Source: Oscillospiraceae bacterium (GTDB lineage Bacteria; Bacillota; Clostridia; Lachnospirales; Lachnospiraceae). Taken from it: a DNA stretch of 64,000 bases. Both the position numbers and the translations under genes were made by a program. How positions within the stretch are numbered: position 1 is the stretch's first letter; every line of letters starts with the position of its first letter. Location of the stretch: assembly GCA_021771715.1 (NCBI GenBank), contig JAETOO010000004.1, positions 124,001-188,000 of the forward strand. The letters run 5' to 3'. Below the pieces are notes generated by a model, which was not told the origin of the DNA, did no database searches, and was given only the letters and a program-made list of their open reading frames with translations. This document shows positions 51,368 through 60,033 of this stretch, in pieces.

Positions 51368-52213
51368 TCAGCCCAGCTTCTCTTTAAAGAATTTCGTTAT
51401 GATCTCCCACACCTCTCTCTGGAAAAATGGCAGATCCGCATGGTCTGCGCCCTCGAGGGCGATCAGCGAGACATCGGCGCCCGCCTGCTCCAGCGCCTCG
51501 TACATTCTCTCGCTCTGCTCGTACGGCACCGTATGGTCGTCTGTACCGTGCAGCAGCAGCATCGGCGGCGCATCCTTCGCCGCATAGCTGATCGGACTGG
51601 CGCTCAGCGCATCCTCTGCGTGGATCACAGCGTGCTTCCCGATCAGAAGCGACTCCGGCGCTGCCGCCAGCTCATCCGGATCTCCGCACGGCATTTTGCT
51701 AAGATCCGCGGGCAGATACCACGGGATGGCCGCCTGCACCTCGCTCGAATACTCCAGATACGCGCCCCTGTCGAACTCCTTTCGCTTTCCGGTCAGCGCC
51801 GTCATCGCCGTCAGATGCCCTCCTGCAGACTCGCCCATCACGCCAAAGTGCTCCGGATCGATTCCATAAAAATCACTGTGCGCCCGCAGATAGCGGATCG
51901 CCGCCTTCACATCCTCCAGCTGGCCCGGGAATTTCACCTCATTGCTCGTGCGGTACTGCACGCTCGCAACTACAAATCCCTGCCGCGCCAGATCGCACAG
52001 ATACACCAAATGTGCGCTCTTCTCCATCTCCACCCACGCACCGCCGCAGATCCACACGATACATGGACGCTTCTCTGCGTGCTCTGGATAGATGATATCG
52101 AGCTTCAGATCCTGCTTCATATGGCCAAACCATTTGTCAACCTGCGCATACGTCACATCGGTATCCACGAGATACTGCGGCTCCTTGACTTCCACCTTGA
52201 TCAGTTGCTTCAT
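51368..52213 (-). CDS. BD-FAE-like alpha/beta hydrolase (carbohydrate esterase type)
   Basis: 281-aa cytoplasmic hydrolase with the HSL-like layout: IVWICGGAWVEM is the oxyanion loop, GESAGGHL holds the nucleophile Ser, LLLHGTDDHTVPYEQ the acid Asp and ALEGADHADLPFF the His. It resembles bifunctional acetylxylan/feruloyl esterases found beside xylan genes. AAGGAGG precedes the ATG. Separated from the GH13 gene by 120 bases on the same strand. Confidence 0.88.
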   Translation of the reverse strand: MKQLIKVEVKEPQYLVDTDVTYAQVDKWFGHMKQDLKLDIIYPEHAEKRPCIVWICGGAWVEMEKSAHLVYLCDLARQGFVVASVQYRTSNEVKFPGQLEDVKAAIRYLRAHSDFYGIDPEHFGVMGESAGGHLTAMTALTGKRKEFDRGAYLEYSSEVQAAIPWYLPADLSKMPCGDPDELAAAPESLLIGKHAVIHAEDALSASPISYAAKDAPPMLLLHGTDDHTVPYEQSERMYEALEQAGADVSLIALEGADHADLPFFQREVWEIITKFFKEKLG

Positions 52214-52256
52214 TATATAAGACCTCCTTTTTCTTGCATTTATTTCTCATGCCGTC

Positions 52257-53120
52257 CTACGCGCCTTCCTCCACAAACATGCCCGTCAAGAGCGGCACGT
52301 CAAAACGCTTTGTGAACAACTCGCACTTGCACAGGAACGAATAGAAAATATGTCTGCCCTGTCCGGCCAGAGATTCATAGTTTCCCTGCCCCTTTGCCAG
52401 AATCACATCCGCGCCGTCGAGCACTGCCCGCGCCTCGTCCGGCAGCATTTCGTAGATGGTGCCGGCGACGGCGCTCCCATTCGAGCGAAGCTGAGCCTCC
52501 CGGTCCAGCCCCACATAGACTGCATCCTCCAAAGTCGCATCGTTTAACGCCTCCGCTCCGCGCACCAGCACATGCACCGCGAGCTGTGGAAAACGCTTCT
52601 TCAGCTGACGCACAAACAGCTTGTCCAGAACGATCTCCCCGCAATTATCCGCAATCAAAAGAAACCGCCGCGCCTCCTCACACTGCCTTACAAAAGAGCG
52701 GTACGTCTCCTGATCCCCGGCGCTCACGCGGACACTGTGCACCAGCTCCAAAAAGCAATCCTTGTCTACGTGGTTCATCGCCCCAAAATCAATATAATTT
52801 CCGACCCTCGCATAAAACAAGGCCTCCGCAAGCGGATCCTGCGCCCGCTCAATCTCCGCCTCGATCTCCTGCTCGATCGCCAGCACCAGGTCATTGTACT
52901 CCTTTTTGATCGCAGTATAGCTCTTCTGCCCGCCAAACCGCCGCTCAAACAAATCATTGAACCGGTACACCATGTAGGGCGACGTATCCGCCTCTCCCCG
53001 GTGCGCCAGCAGCTCCCTGACCTCCTCCAGATATTGCTCCCGCTCCTCCTTCGGAAAATCTCTGACCCGCGCGGTCTGCTTGTCATAGAGACATTCCGCG
53101 CAGCTGTCCGTAATTCTCAT
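52257..53120 (-). CDS. DUF89/ARMT1-like protein (damage-control phosphatase family)
   Basis: 287-aa cytoplasmic protein. The N-terminal Cys motif (SCAECLYDKQ) and the metal-binding segment LLIADNCGEIVLDKLF mark the DUF89 family, some of whose members dephosphorylate damaged phosphometabolites. A second acidic motif is in DVILAKGQGNYESL. The ATG at 53120 fits the family N-terminus and has GGGAGA upstream; a longer in-frame start at 53204 does not. The exact substrate is unknown. Confidence 0.88.
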   Translation of the reverse strand: MRITDSCAECLYDKQTARVRDFPKEEREQYLEEVRELLAHRGEADTSPYMVYRFNDLFERRFGGQKSYTAIKKEYNDLVLAIEQEIEAEIERAQDPLAEALFYARVGNYIDFGAMNHVDKDCFLELVHSVRVSAGDQETYRSFVRQCEEARRFLLIADNCGEIVLDKLFVRQLKKRFPQLAVHVLVRGAEALNDATLEDAVYVGLDREAQLRSNGSAVAGTIYEMLPDEARAVLDGADVILAKGQGNYESLAGQGRHIFYSFLCKCELFTKRFDVPLLTGMFVEEGA

Positions 53121-53204
53121 ACATCTCCCTCCGTCTCGCAGCCGGCCGAACCCATCCCTACTGTCGCTTTGCCGCCCGCTTTTGCCCGAATCCACACCAA
53201 ACAC

Positions 53205-53475
53205 CTGGGATACTTTCGTCGATGCTCCGTTCCGTCTGCTTTCTTCGCATAGCCCTCCTGCGGATTCCGCTCAAACCTCGTTCTTCACTCCGCATTGATT
53301 CTCTGCCAAATTCCGATTCTTCCCTTGTCCGGCTTCACAGATTTTCTCAGTTTGCCTCCGTCCATGTCCACGGCTGCCTCATACGCTTCCCTTGTCCGGC
53401 TTCGCAAATTTTTCCTGCTACATTCTGCAAGGTTCTTTTCCCGGCTCACACACGGCCTCCGCCAAATTTTTACCG
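53205..53475 (-). repeat. Degenerate repeats in the gap upstream of the DUF89 gene
   Basis: TCCCTTGTCCGGCTTC occurs at 53321 and 53388, with a weaker match near 53361. GCAAATTTTTCC/GCCAAATTTTTACC recur further right. Unit boundaries are blurred. No gene is seen between 53121 and 53481. Confidence 0.45.
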
Positions 53476-53481
53476 CACACT

Positions 53482-54282
53482 TTACGACCTGGTCGTTCTC
53501 TCCTGCAGCCCTGATATCTTCTGCAGCAGTTCTTCACAGATTTCCATCACATGCTTCCCCGACGTGTCGACAATCACGTCCGCCGCGGCAACGTACTTTT
53601 CGCGCCTGCTCTCCATCAGCTCCTGGATATACTCGAGATTCATGTGTCCGTTCAGAAGCGGCCGCGCGGTGCTGTGCTTTACGCGCGAAAGAATCGTCTT
53701 CGGGTCCGCAGTCAGCCACACGGCATAGCCGTTTTCCTTCATCAGCCGCACATTCTCCGACCGAAGCGGCACACCGCCCCCGCACGAGATGACCACATGA
53801 TCCTTCTTCCGCAGTTCAATCAGCGTATTGCTCTCACAATTCCGGAAATACTCTTCTCCGTAGACCTCAAAGATCTTGCTGATCTTCATGCCCTCCTTCG
53901 CCTCAATATAGGCGTCCATCTCAACCGTCTCCATCGCGAGCATCCTCCCGAGGCAGGCCGCCACCGTCGACTTCCCGGCTCCCATAAACCCGATCAGCAA
54001 AATATTCCGGTCAAACAGCGATTTCGCCTGAATCTTCCGGCTGTTCTCGATAATCCCCTCAAAAATATGTAAAATTTCTTCTCCAAACGGAGCGTCCTTC
54101 ACCATCCGCCCTACCGCATCGAGCTGCACCTTCTCCTGCTCCGGCTGCAGCACCGGCATACCATGCCTCCGCTTGTACTGAATGATCCCCTCAATACATT
54201 CCATGCGCTTCTTCAGTGCGCGCGTAATCTCCTCATCGCACTCCCCAAGCACCGCTCTGAGTGCCGTCAAATCCTGTTCCAT
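53482..54282 (-). CDS. Chorismate mutase–shikimate kinase fusion
   Basis: 266-aa protein with two shikimate-pathway domains. Residues about 1–85 are an AroQ-type helical chorismate mutase (DLTALRAVLGECDEEITRAL, IIQYKRRHGMPV). Residues about 93–266 are shikimate kinase with P-loop IGFMGAGKST, the shikimate-binding VEMDAYIE and ISCGGGVPLR, and the lid (RPLL). It would catalyse two non-consecutive steps around chorismate. I chose the ATG at 54282: AGGAG lies 7 bases upstream. No other aromatic genes are adjacent. Confidence 0.9.
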   Translation of the reverse strand: MEQDLTALRAVLGECDEEITRALKKRMECIEGIIQYKRRHGMPVLQPEQEKVQLDAVGRMVKDAPFGEEILHIFEGIIENSRKIQAKSLFDRNILLIGFMGAGKSTVAACLGRMLAMETVEMDAYIEAKEGMKISKIFEVYGEEYFRNCESNTLIELRKKDHVVISCGGGVPLRSENVRLMKENGYAVWLTADPKTILSRVKHSTARPLLNGHMNLEYIQELMESRREKYVAAADVIVDTSGKHVMEICEELLQKISGLQERTTRS

Positions 54283-54638
54283 CCGCATACTCCTGTTCTC
54301 TTCCGCAGATCCCCACTGTTTTCCGTACTCTCTGCGAAATCCTTTAAAGTTCAAACTTCTATTCAAAACCGCTGCATTTTCAACACCTATAGCTTACTAT
54401 AAACGCTTCCAATGGTCAACTCAACTTTTTTCACCATCGAATTTTTACTGCCGTAAATCTCCCCGATTTTGTCCATATTCATTTTCTCCGTATGGTAATT
54501 TGTGATGTGTTTCATCTGCTGTCTACAGAAAAGAAATCAAAAAAGCCCGCTGGTTGCCCTCCTTCCGACAGATTTCTCTGCCGGTTAGATAGCCGTCCGG
54601 CGCGCTGATCATAAAAAATCTTATCTCTTAGTTATACT
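54283..54638. other. AT-rich gap without a recognised gene
   Basis: Sequence changes from GC-rich to AT-rich near 54340. I see no convincing promoter, RNA or coding frame. It separates the shikimate kinase fusion from the Panacea remnant and probably marks a foreign or decayed insert. Confidence 0.5.
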
Positions 54639-55120
54639 CTAAGTGCCAAGTTTCTCAATCACAATATTAAGTATATTCCTATCGTCATCTGTAAAAACCG
54701 GGAAGGATACTACATCTTTTAATCAAAATGATAAGCATTCGTTTCTCCCATGTCGACTTCCTCACATGGCACATCTTTCAAATCAATAATTGAATTATGC
54801 CCTACCGGAACAGCTCCCATAAGTAATGCCTGATACACCAAACCAGTTATCGCAAAACCTCTAAGTTTATATGATAAAGCATCCGCATACCACATAAGCT
54901 TCATAAGCTTAACCTTATATAAGGAGGTTATTATTGGAGAGGCAGCAAAATATCGAATTACATCCACCACTTTATCTAATGATAGATTTGTATTTCCATG
55001 AAAAAGTTGATTTCCCTGAAATCTTGCATAACTGGCCTCAATAGCTTTTCTAAGGTAGGAATCCTGATTTTCTTCATACAATGCTGTAGCCGCGTTCAAA
55101 TACTTTTGATAAGATTCCAT
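54639..55120 (-). pseudogene. Remnant of a Panacea-domain (DUF4065) gene
   Basis: The open part (54719–55120, 133 aa) matches the middle of DUF4065 proteins: KLMKLMWYADALSYKLRGFAITGLVYQ and an upstream helical region. After HFD the frame ends, but in a shifted frame the sequence continues as LKDVVSFPVF and DRNILNIVIEKLG to a stop at 54639, the expected next family segment. The usual N-terminal zinc-ribbon/HTH part and the last C-terminal helices are missing. Panacea proteins serve as antitoxins or defence components; this one is probably broken. Strongly AT-rich. Confidence 0.75.
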
Positions 55121-55288
55121 CGATTGTGATTGACTCCATTATACTTGATTCCACCTGAAAAGTATAGCAGGTTTTCAATGAAGCGCTGTTCCGTTGCCGC
55201 AGTCAAACGGCGCCCCTCCCTCTTCCTGCAGCGCCCGAATCCCAACCATCAGTTGGAAAAAAACCCTCCTTTTTGTCCTGATCGTCCG

Positions 55289-55317
55289 TTCCGTTTTCCC
55301 CTCCTCCATGCTACAAT
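55289..55317 (+). promoter_or_regulatory. Predicted promoter of the XRE–ABC operon
   Basis: TTCCGT, 17-base spacer, TACAAT, 28 bases before the ATG, with a GGAGGTGA ribosome site. The -35 box is weak. Confidence 0.5.
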
Positions 55318-55345
55318 AGTTCCATAAACACGGAGGTGATTCACC

Positions 55346-56443
55346 ATGAAGTCAAGCTTCTCAGAAAATATCAAAGCGCTTCGCAGGGAGCGGCGCATCA
55401 CCCAGGAGCAGTTCGCGGAGGTCATGGGGGTCTCGGCGGGGGCAATCTACAAGTGGGAGCAGGCGATTTCCACGCCGGACATCGAGGTAATCATGGAGAT
55501 CGCCGGCTTCTTCGGGGTCTCCGTGGACGCGCTGGTGGGGTATCGGATGTGCTCCAACGACCGCGGCCGCATCCTGCAGGAACTAAAACGCATCAAGCTG
55601 GAAAAGTCCTATGAGGGCTGCTGGGACGAAGTGGAGAAATGGCTGCGCCGGTATCCCAACGACTTTGACATCGTGTACGCAGGCGGAGTCCTCTACACTC
55701 TGGCGGGCATCGAGACGGGAGACCGGACGCAGCTCCTTCGCTCCGTCGATCTCCTGAGCCATGCCTGCACGCTCATCGCGCAGAACCGGGACCCCAAGCT
55801 CAGCGAAACCGAGCTTCACCGGGACATCGCCATCGCGTATCTGGCTATGGGGGAATGGGAGAAGGGAATCGAGCAGCTGAAAGAGAACAACCCCTGCGGC
55901 ATCCACGACGACATCATCGGGCAGGAGCTGGCCACAAATCCCAGGCGGCGGGCAGACGCGCTTCCTTATCTGACAAGCGCGCTACTTCGCTGCACCGCCA
56001 GCCTGTACCGCACCGTCATCGGCTTTGTCAATCTGTTCGTTTCCCGGAAAGACTACGCTTCGGCCATTGAAATTCTGAGCTTCATGAGCCGGTATCTGAG
56101 CGGTCTCAAGACAGAGCAGCGCGTAAGCTTTCTGGATAAGGACCATGCGCTGCTGCTGGCTCTGTGCGGAGCGGTGTATCAAAAGATGGGGGAATCAGGC
56201 AAGGCGAGGGAGTGTCTGAGAAAGGCCCGCCAAATTGCCGTGGAATTTGACGCAGCCCCGAGTTATACCAGCCGGAACATCCGTTACTGTGAAAACGCCG
56301 AGCCAAGCGCGGCCTACGACAACATCGGCAGGACCGCTATGGATTCGATCTCGAACGTTCTTGCCGGGGAATTAGAAGATCCGGAGGAATCGCTTCTTGG
56401 ATTATGGGAGGAGATATGCCATGAGACATCCGCTGCGCCGTGA
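55346..56443 (+). CDS. XRE-family regulator with TPR-like C-terminus
   Basis: 365 aa. The helix-turn-helix (about 5–62: ITQEQFAEVMGVSAGAIYKWE) is followed by about 300 residues of alpha-helical repeats (e.g. IAIAYLAMGEWEKGIEQL, LCGAVYQKMGESGKARECL), a layout seen in peptide- or ligand-sensing regulators. It is the first gene of a four-gene unit and overlaps the ABC transporter start by 23 bases, so it probably controls that operon. Confidence 0.9.
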   Translation: MKSSFSENIKALRRERRITQEQFAEVMGVSAGAIYKWEQAISTPDIEVIMEIAGFFGVSVDALVGYRMCSNDRGRILQELKRIKLEKSYEGCWDEVEKWLRRYPNDFDIVYAGGVLYTLAGIETGDRTQLLRSVDLLSHACTLIAQNRDPKLSETELHRDIAIAYLAMGEWEKGIEQLKENNPCGIHDDIIGQELATNPRRRADALPYLTSALLRCTASLYRTVIGFVNLFVSRKDYASAIEILSFMSRYLSGLKTEQRVSFLDKDHALLLALCGAVYQKMGESGKARECLRKARQIAVEFDAAPSYTSRNIRYCENAEPSAAYDNIGRTAMDSISNVLAGELEDPEESLLGLWEEICHETSAAP

Positions 56444-58130
56444 CTATACCGCACAGTTTTACAGACGGAACCACATCCTCTACTGGATTTCGATGAGTAT
56501 GTCCGTCTGCACCATCACCTTAAACTTCGGCATCACCTGGCTCATGCAGCAGATGCTGGACACCGTTTCCAGGGTGCAGGGCGCGCTTTCCCTTGCAAGC
56601 CTTGGGATGCTGACAGCCGGAATCCTCCTGCTGATCGTCCTCTTCAAGCAGATTGATTACTGGACCACGCCGCGTTTTATCCAGCGGGCTATGGTGCAGT
56701 ACAAGGACTACGCCTTCGGCAGACTCACGAAAAAAAATCCGGCCGCCTTCCGCCGGGAGCGTGTCGCCGACTATCTCTCCGGTTTTTCCAATGACCTCCA
56801 TACCGTTGAAACCGACTACCTGAGAGCGCAGTTTGAGATTGTAGTCAATCTCATCACGCTCGCAGGAGCGACGCTGATGATGCTGTGGTACAGCCCGGTT
56901 ATGGCGGTCATCGCCGTGGGCTTCTGCGCGCTGCCCGTTGTGGCGGCGATCTTCACCGGCAACAAGCTGGAGGAGGCCGAGAAACTCGTCTCCTCGAAGA
57001 ACGCCGGTTTTCTCGCCGCACTCAAGGATGCGCTTGGCGGCTTTCCCGTCATGAAGAGCTTTCAGGCGGAAACAGAGATCGCCCGGATTGTAGGGCAGGG
57101 CAGCCGCCAGGCAGAAGAAGCCAAATGCCGCAGGAACAAGCTCCACACACTCCTCGACATGATCGGCGCGGTGGCCGCTGTGATCGCCCAGCTCGGCACG
57201 TTTCTCGCGGGCTGTGCCCTGAGCCTCTCGAACGACGCGATCACGCCCGGCAAGCTGGTCGCATTTCTTGACCTGACCGGTCTTTTCATCATGGGCGTGC
57301 GCGCGCTGCCGGTTCTCCTTGCAAAGCGCGGCGCTGCCCTGGGACTGATCGACAAGCTGGCGGCGACCCTGGAGGAACACACCGAGGACCACGGTTTGGC
57401 GCTTGACGGGCCTCTGCATCAGGAAATCCGGCTTTCCCACCTGTCTTTCGCATACGACCCGGAACGGCCGGTGCTGCAGGACATCAGCTGCTCCTTCGAG
57501 ATGGGGAAAAGCTACGCCATTGTGGGAGCCTCCGGCAGCGGCAAATCCACCCTCTTGACGCTCCTTGCGGGCTGCGACCGTTACGAGGGAAGCATCCGCT
57601 TCGACGCGCAGGAGCTGCGGGACATCAGCAGCAAATCCCTCTGCGACGCGATCTCCGTGATCCAGCAGAATGTCTTTGTCTTCAACGCCTCCATCCGGGA
57701 CAACATCACCATGTTCAAGGAGTTTCCAAACGCACAGGTGGACGAGGCCATCCGGCTCTCCGGGCTCCCTGCCCTGATTGCCGAGAAGGGCGAGCACTAC
57801 CTCTGCGGTGAAAATGGCTGCAACCTCTCCGGCGGCGAAAAGCAGCGAATCTCCATCGCCAGGAGCCTCCTGAGAAACGCCCAGATCCTGCTGGCCGATG
57901 AGGCAACCGCCGCGCTGGACGCCGAAACGGCCTACCAGGTCAGCGATGCCATACTGAACCTCTCGGGGATGACGAGGATCGTCGTGACCCACGCCCTGGA
58001 CCAGGCGCTTCTTCGCCGGTATGACGCCATCCTCGCGATGAAGTCCGGCCGAATCGTGGAATCCGGAAGCTTTGACGAGCTGATGAAGCGGAAAGGCTAT
58101 TTCTATTCGCTCTACACCGTGTCCCAGTAA
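56421..58130 (+). CDS. ABC exporter, fused membrane and ATPase domains
   Basis: 569-aa half-transporter acting as a dimer. The six-helix membrane domain (about 15–310) is followed by the ATPase domain: Walker A VGASGSGKSTLL, Q-loop SVIQQNVFVF, signature LSGGEKQRISIARSLL, Walker B ILLADEATAALD and the H-loop in VVTHAL. The substrate may be a lipid, peptide or drug. GAGGAG precedes the ATG at 56421, which overlaps the regulator gene; the earlier ATG at 56397 lacks a site. Confidence 0.93.
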   Translation: MRHPLRRDYTAQFYRRNHILYWISMSMSVCTITLNFGITWLMQQMLDTVSRVQGALSLASLGMLTAGILLLIVLFKQIDYWTTPRFIQRAMVQYKDYAFGRLTKKNPAAFRRERVADYLSGFSNDLHTVETDYLRAQFEIVVNLITLAGATLMMLWYSPVMAVIAVGFCALPVVAAIFTGNKLEEAEKLVSSKNAGFLAALKDALGGFPVMKSFQAETEIARIVGQGSRQAEEAKCRRNKLHTLLDMIGAVAAVIAQLGTFLAGCALSLSNDAITPGKLVAFLDLTGLFIMGVRALPVLLAKRGAALGLIDKLAATLEEHTEDHGLALDGPLHQEIRLSHLSFAYDPERPVLQDISCSFEMGKSYAIVGASGSGKSTLLTLLAGCDRYEGSIRFDAQELRDISSKSLCDAISVIQQNVFVFNASIRDNITMFKEFPNAQVDEAIRLSGLPALIAEKGEHYLCGENGCNLSGGEKQRISIARSLLRNAQILLADEATAALDAETAYQVSDAILNLSGMTRIVVTHALDQALLRRYDAILAMKSGRIVESGSFDELMKRKGYFYSLYTVSQ

Positions 58131-58190
58131 ATGGCACAAGCCGGAACCCATGCATATGATAAAGCAAAATCCCCAAAAGAGACATTTCCT

Positions 58191-59069
58191 ATGTATCTAT
58201 TTTCTGGCTTGTTATTCCTCGTATGCGTGGTCTTTTTTATCATAAATCATCACCGGAAAAAGCGCATTCTGAAGAAACTTTGCTGCATGGACTCCTGCGG
58301 GAAAATGCAGCTGCTCGATAAGCTGGCGGAGCCCTTTGGATTTTCCTATCTCTGCCAGGACGATATCCTGACATCCAGGCAGGATGCCTGGCAGCGGCAG
58401 TTCGGCTACTGTTCCCTGTTCGACCGGTCGGCTTCCCGGTTTCACATGGTCTTCGACTGTGAGCCGGTCTATTTTTTCTATGACGACCGGACGTGGCTGA
58501 TTGAATTCTGGAAAGGACAGTACGGAATCAACACGGGCGCGGAGATCGGCATCTACCAGGCGGACGCGCACGTCTCCCCGGAGCACTGCTCTGACACCCT
58601 GTTCCACAGCATTTCAGACAGCGAGCTTCTGCCGCTCTCGATGGAGCTCTCTGTGCACGGGAAACGCCTGTTTCGCGTCGACGAAGCGCACTGGTGGCTG
58701 ACCGGCTTTTGCATGGGGCGCTATTCCAGGCCGAAGGACCTCGTTCTGAACTGCTCCCTCACGTTTCCCAACCCCTGCATGATGGAGCGCTTTCTCTCCG
58801 GAATGCTCCGCGCGGGCTACAAAAGCTGCGACTTGACGGTCTGCAACCTCACGGTCTCCTTCTGCTTCTCGTCGCCCAGAACGAGACAGCCGAGACGTTG
58901 CCGTCTTCGCGTCTGGTGGGTCAGCCTGCAAAACCGCCTGTTCTGCCGCATCTACCGGATCATCACCCGGCCGTGCGACTGTACGCTCGATCGGATCCTC
59001 TATCTGTACTACTATCTGCCGGCTGCGTTCCGCCGCATGCTGCGCCTGAAAAGAGGGTTTCGCCCATGA
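58191..59069 (+). CDS. DUF4474 protein, membrane-anchored, unknown function
   Basis: 292 aa with one N-terminal helix (MYLFSGLLFLVCVVFFII) and a soluble domain conserved in Clostridia: PFGFSYLCQDDILTSRQDAW, RQFGYCSLFDR, WLIEFWKGQYGINTGAEIG and HWWLTGFCMG. The C-terminal region is Cys-, Tyr- and Arg-rich. Function is unknown. The ATG at 58191 places the helix at the start; an in-frame ATG at 58131, directly after the ABC stop, is the alternative. It overlaps the phosphoesterase start (ATGA). Confidence 0.8.
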   Translation: MYLFSGLLFLVCVVFFIINHHRKKRILKKLCCMDSCGKMQLLDKLAEPFGFSYLCQDDILTSRQDAWQRQFGYCSLFDRSASRFHMVFDCEPVYFFYDDRTWLIEFWKGQYGINTGAEIGIYQADAHVSPEHCSDTLFHSISDSELLPLSMELSVHGKRLFRVDEAHWWLTGFCMGRYSRPKDLVLNCSLTFPNPCMMERFLSGMLRAGYKSCDLTVCNLTVSFCFSSPRTRQPRRCRLRVWWVSLQNRLFCRIYRIITRPCDCTLDRILYLYYYLPAAFRRMLRLKRGFRP

Positions 59070-59980
59070 GCATCGATTCCCGCCTTTCCAGAACATTTGA
59101 GGAAGCCCTGCGGCTTCCTCTCAATTACCAGACACACTATATTCTGTTCTCCGACTGCCACCGCGGAACCGGCAGCGCGAACGACAACTTCCTCAAAAAC
59201 GAGTACCTGTACCTCGCCGCTCTGTCGCACTACTACCGCAGAGGCTTCACCTACCTGGAGCTCGGCGACGGGGATGAGCTCTGGGAAAACCGCTCCTTCA
59301 GGAAGATCAAGGAGATGCACCGGCAGAGCTTTGACCTGATGGCAAAATTCTACGAGTCCGGGCGGTTTTACGCCGTCTACGGCAATCACGACATGGCAAA
59401 GAGCCGTTCCGGCTATCCCGAAACCTACTGCCGCACCTACTACTGTGACCATGCGCTGGGAGAACGCCCTCTTTTTCCCGGAATCCGATTCTACCCCGGC
59501 ATCATCCTCTGCGACTGTCTGCACAAAAGCGATATCTACCTCACCCACGGCCATCAGGCCGATCCGCTCAACAGCACCTTCTGGCTCCTGGCGCGCTTTC
59601 TCGTGCGCTACCTCTGGAAGCCGCTCGAGCGCATCGGCGTCCCCGACCCGACCAGCGCAGCAAAAAATAACAAGAAGAAAAAACAGTCCGAACAGCGCTT
59701 AGCCGACTGGGCCAGGCAGAATCACCATATTCTGATTTCCGGCCATACGCATCACCCTATGGCAGGGAGCGCCGATTCGCCCTACCTGAATACCGGGAGC
59801 TGCATTCACCCTTCCGGCATCACCGGGATTGAAATTGAGAACCGCTGCATGACGCTTGTGAAATGGAGCGTCGCCGCCCGCGATGACTTGTCCCTCTGCG
59901 CCTCCCGCGAGGTCCTGGGGAACACCGTCTGCGTCGACGAAGTGACCGGCTTCCTGCCAAAGTCAGATCCCCCGCAGTAA
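59066..59980 (+). CDS. Calcineurin-like metallophosphoesterase
   Basis: 304-aa binuclear-metal phosphoesterase. Ligand motifs appear in order: FSDCHRGTG, LELGDGDELWE, YGNHDMA, TYLTH-type YLTHGHQADP and ISGHTHHPM. The C-terminal STGSC-like NTGSCIHPSGITGIE strand closes the fold. It resembles UDP-diacylglucosamine pyrophosphatase-like or cell-envelope phosphoesterases, but the substrate is not determined. It is the fourth gene of the XRE–ABC–DUF4474 unit, overlapping DUF4474 by 4 bases. Confidence 0.9.
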   Translation: MSIDSRLSRTFEEALRLPLNYQTHYILFSDCHRGTGSANDNFLKNEYLYLAALSHYYRRGFTYLELGDGDELWENRSFRKIKEMHRQSFDLMAKFYESGRFYAVYGNHDMAKSRSGYPETYCRTYYCDHALGERPLFPGIRFYPGIILCDCLHKSDIYLTHGHQADPLNSTFWLLARFLVRYLWKPLERIGVPDPTSAAKNNKKKKQSEQRLADWARQNHHILISGHTHHPMAGSADSPYLNTGSCIHPSGITGIEIENRCMTLVKWSVAARDDLSLCASREVLGNTVCVDEVTGFLPKSDPPQ

Positions 59981-59997
59981 GCTACGGGGGATCTGAC
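59962..59997 (+). terminator. Hairpin at the end of the phosphoesterase operon
   Basis: Perfect 13-bp stem GTCAGATCCCCCG/CGGGGGATCTGAC that spans the stop codon. There is no T tract, so it may stabilise the mRNA end rather than terminate. Confidence 0.5.
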
Positions 59998-60033
59998 CCT
60001 CGCGGCAGTCGCAAAATACCCATGCAAGCATGG

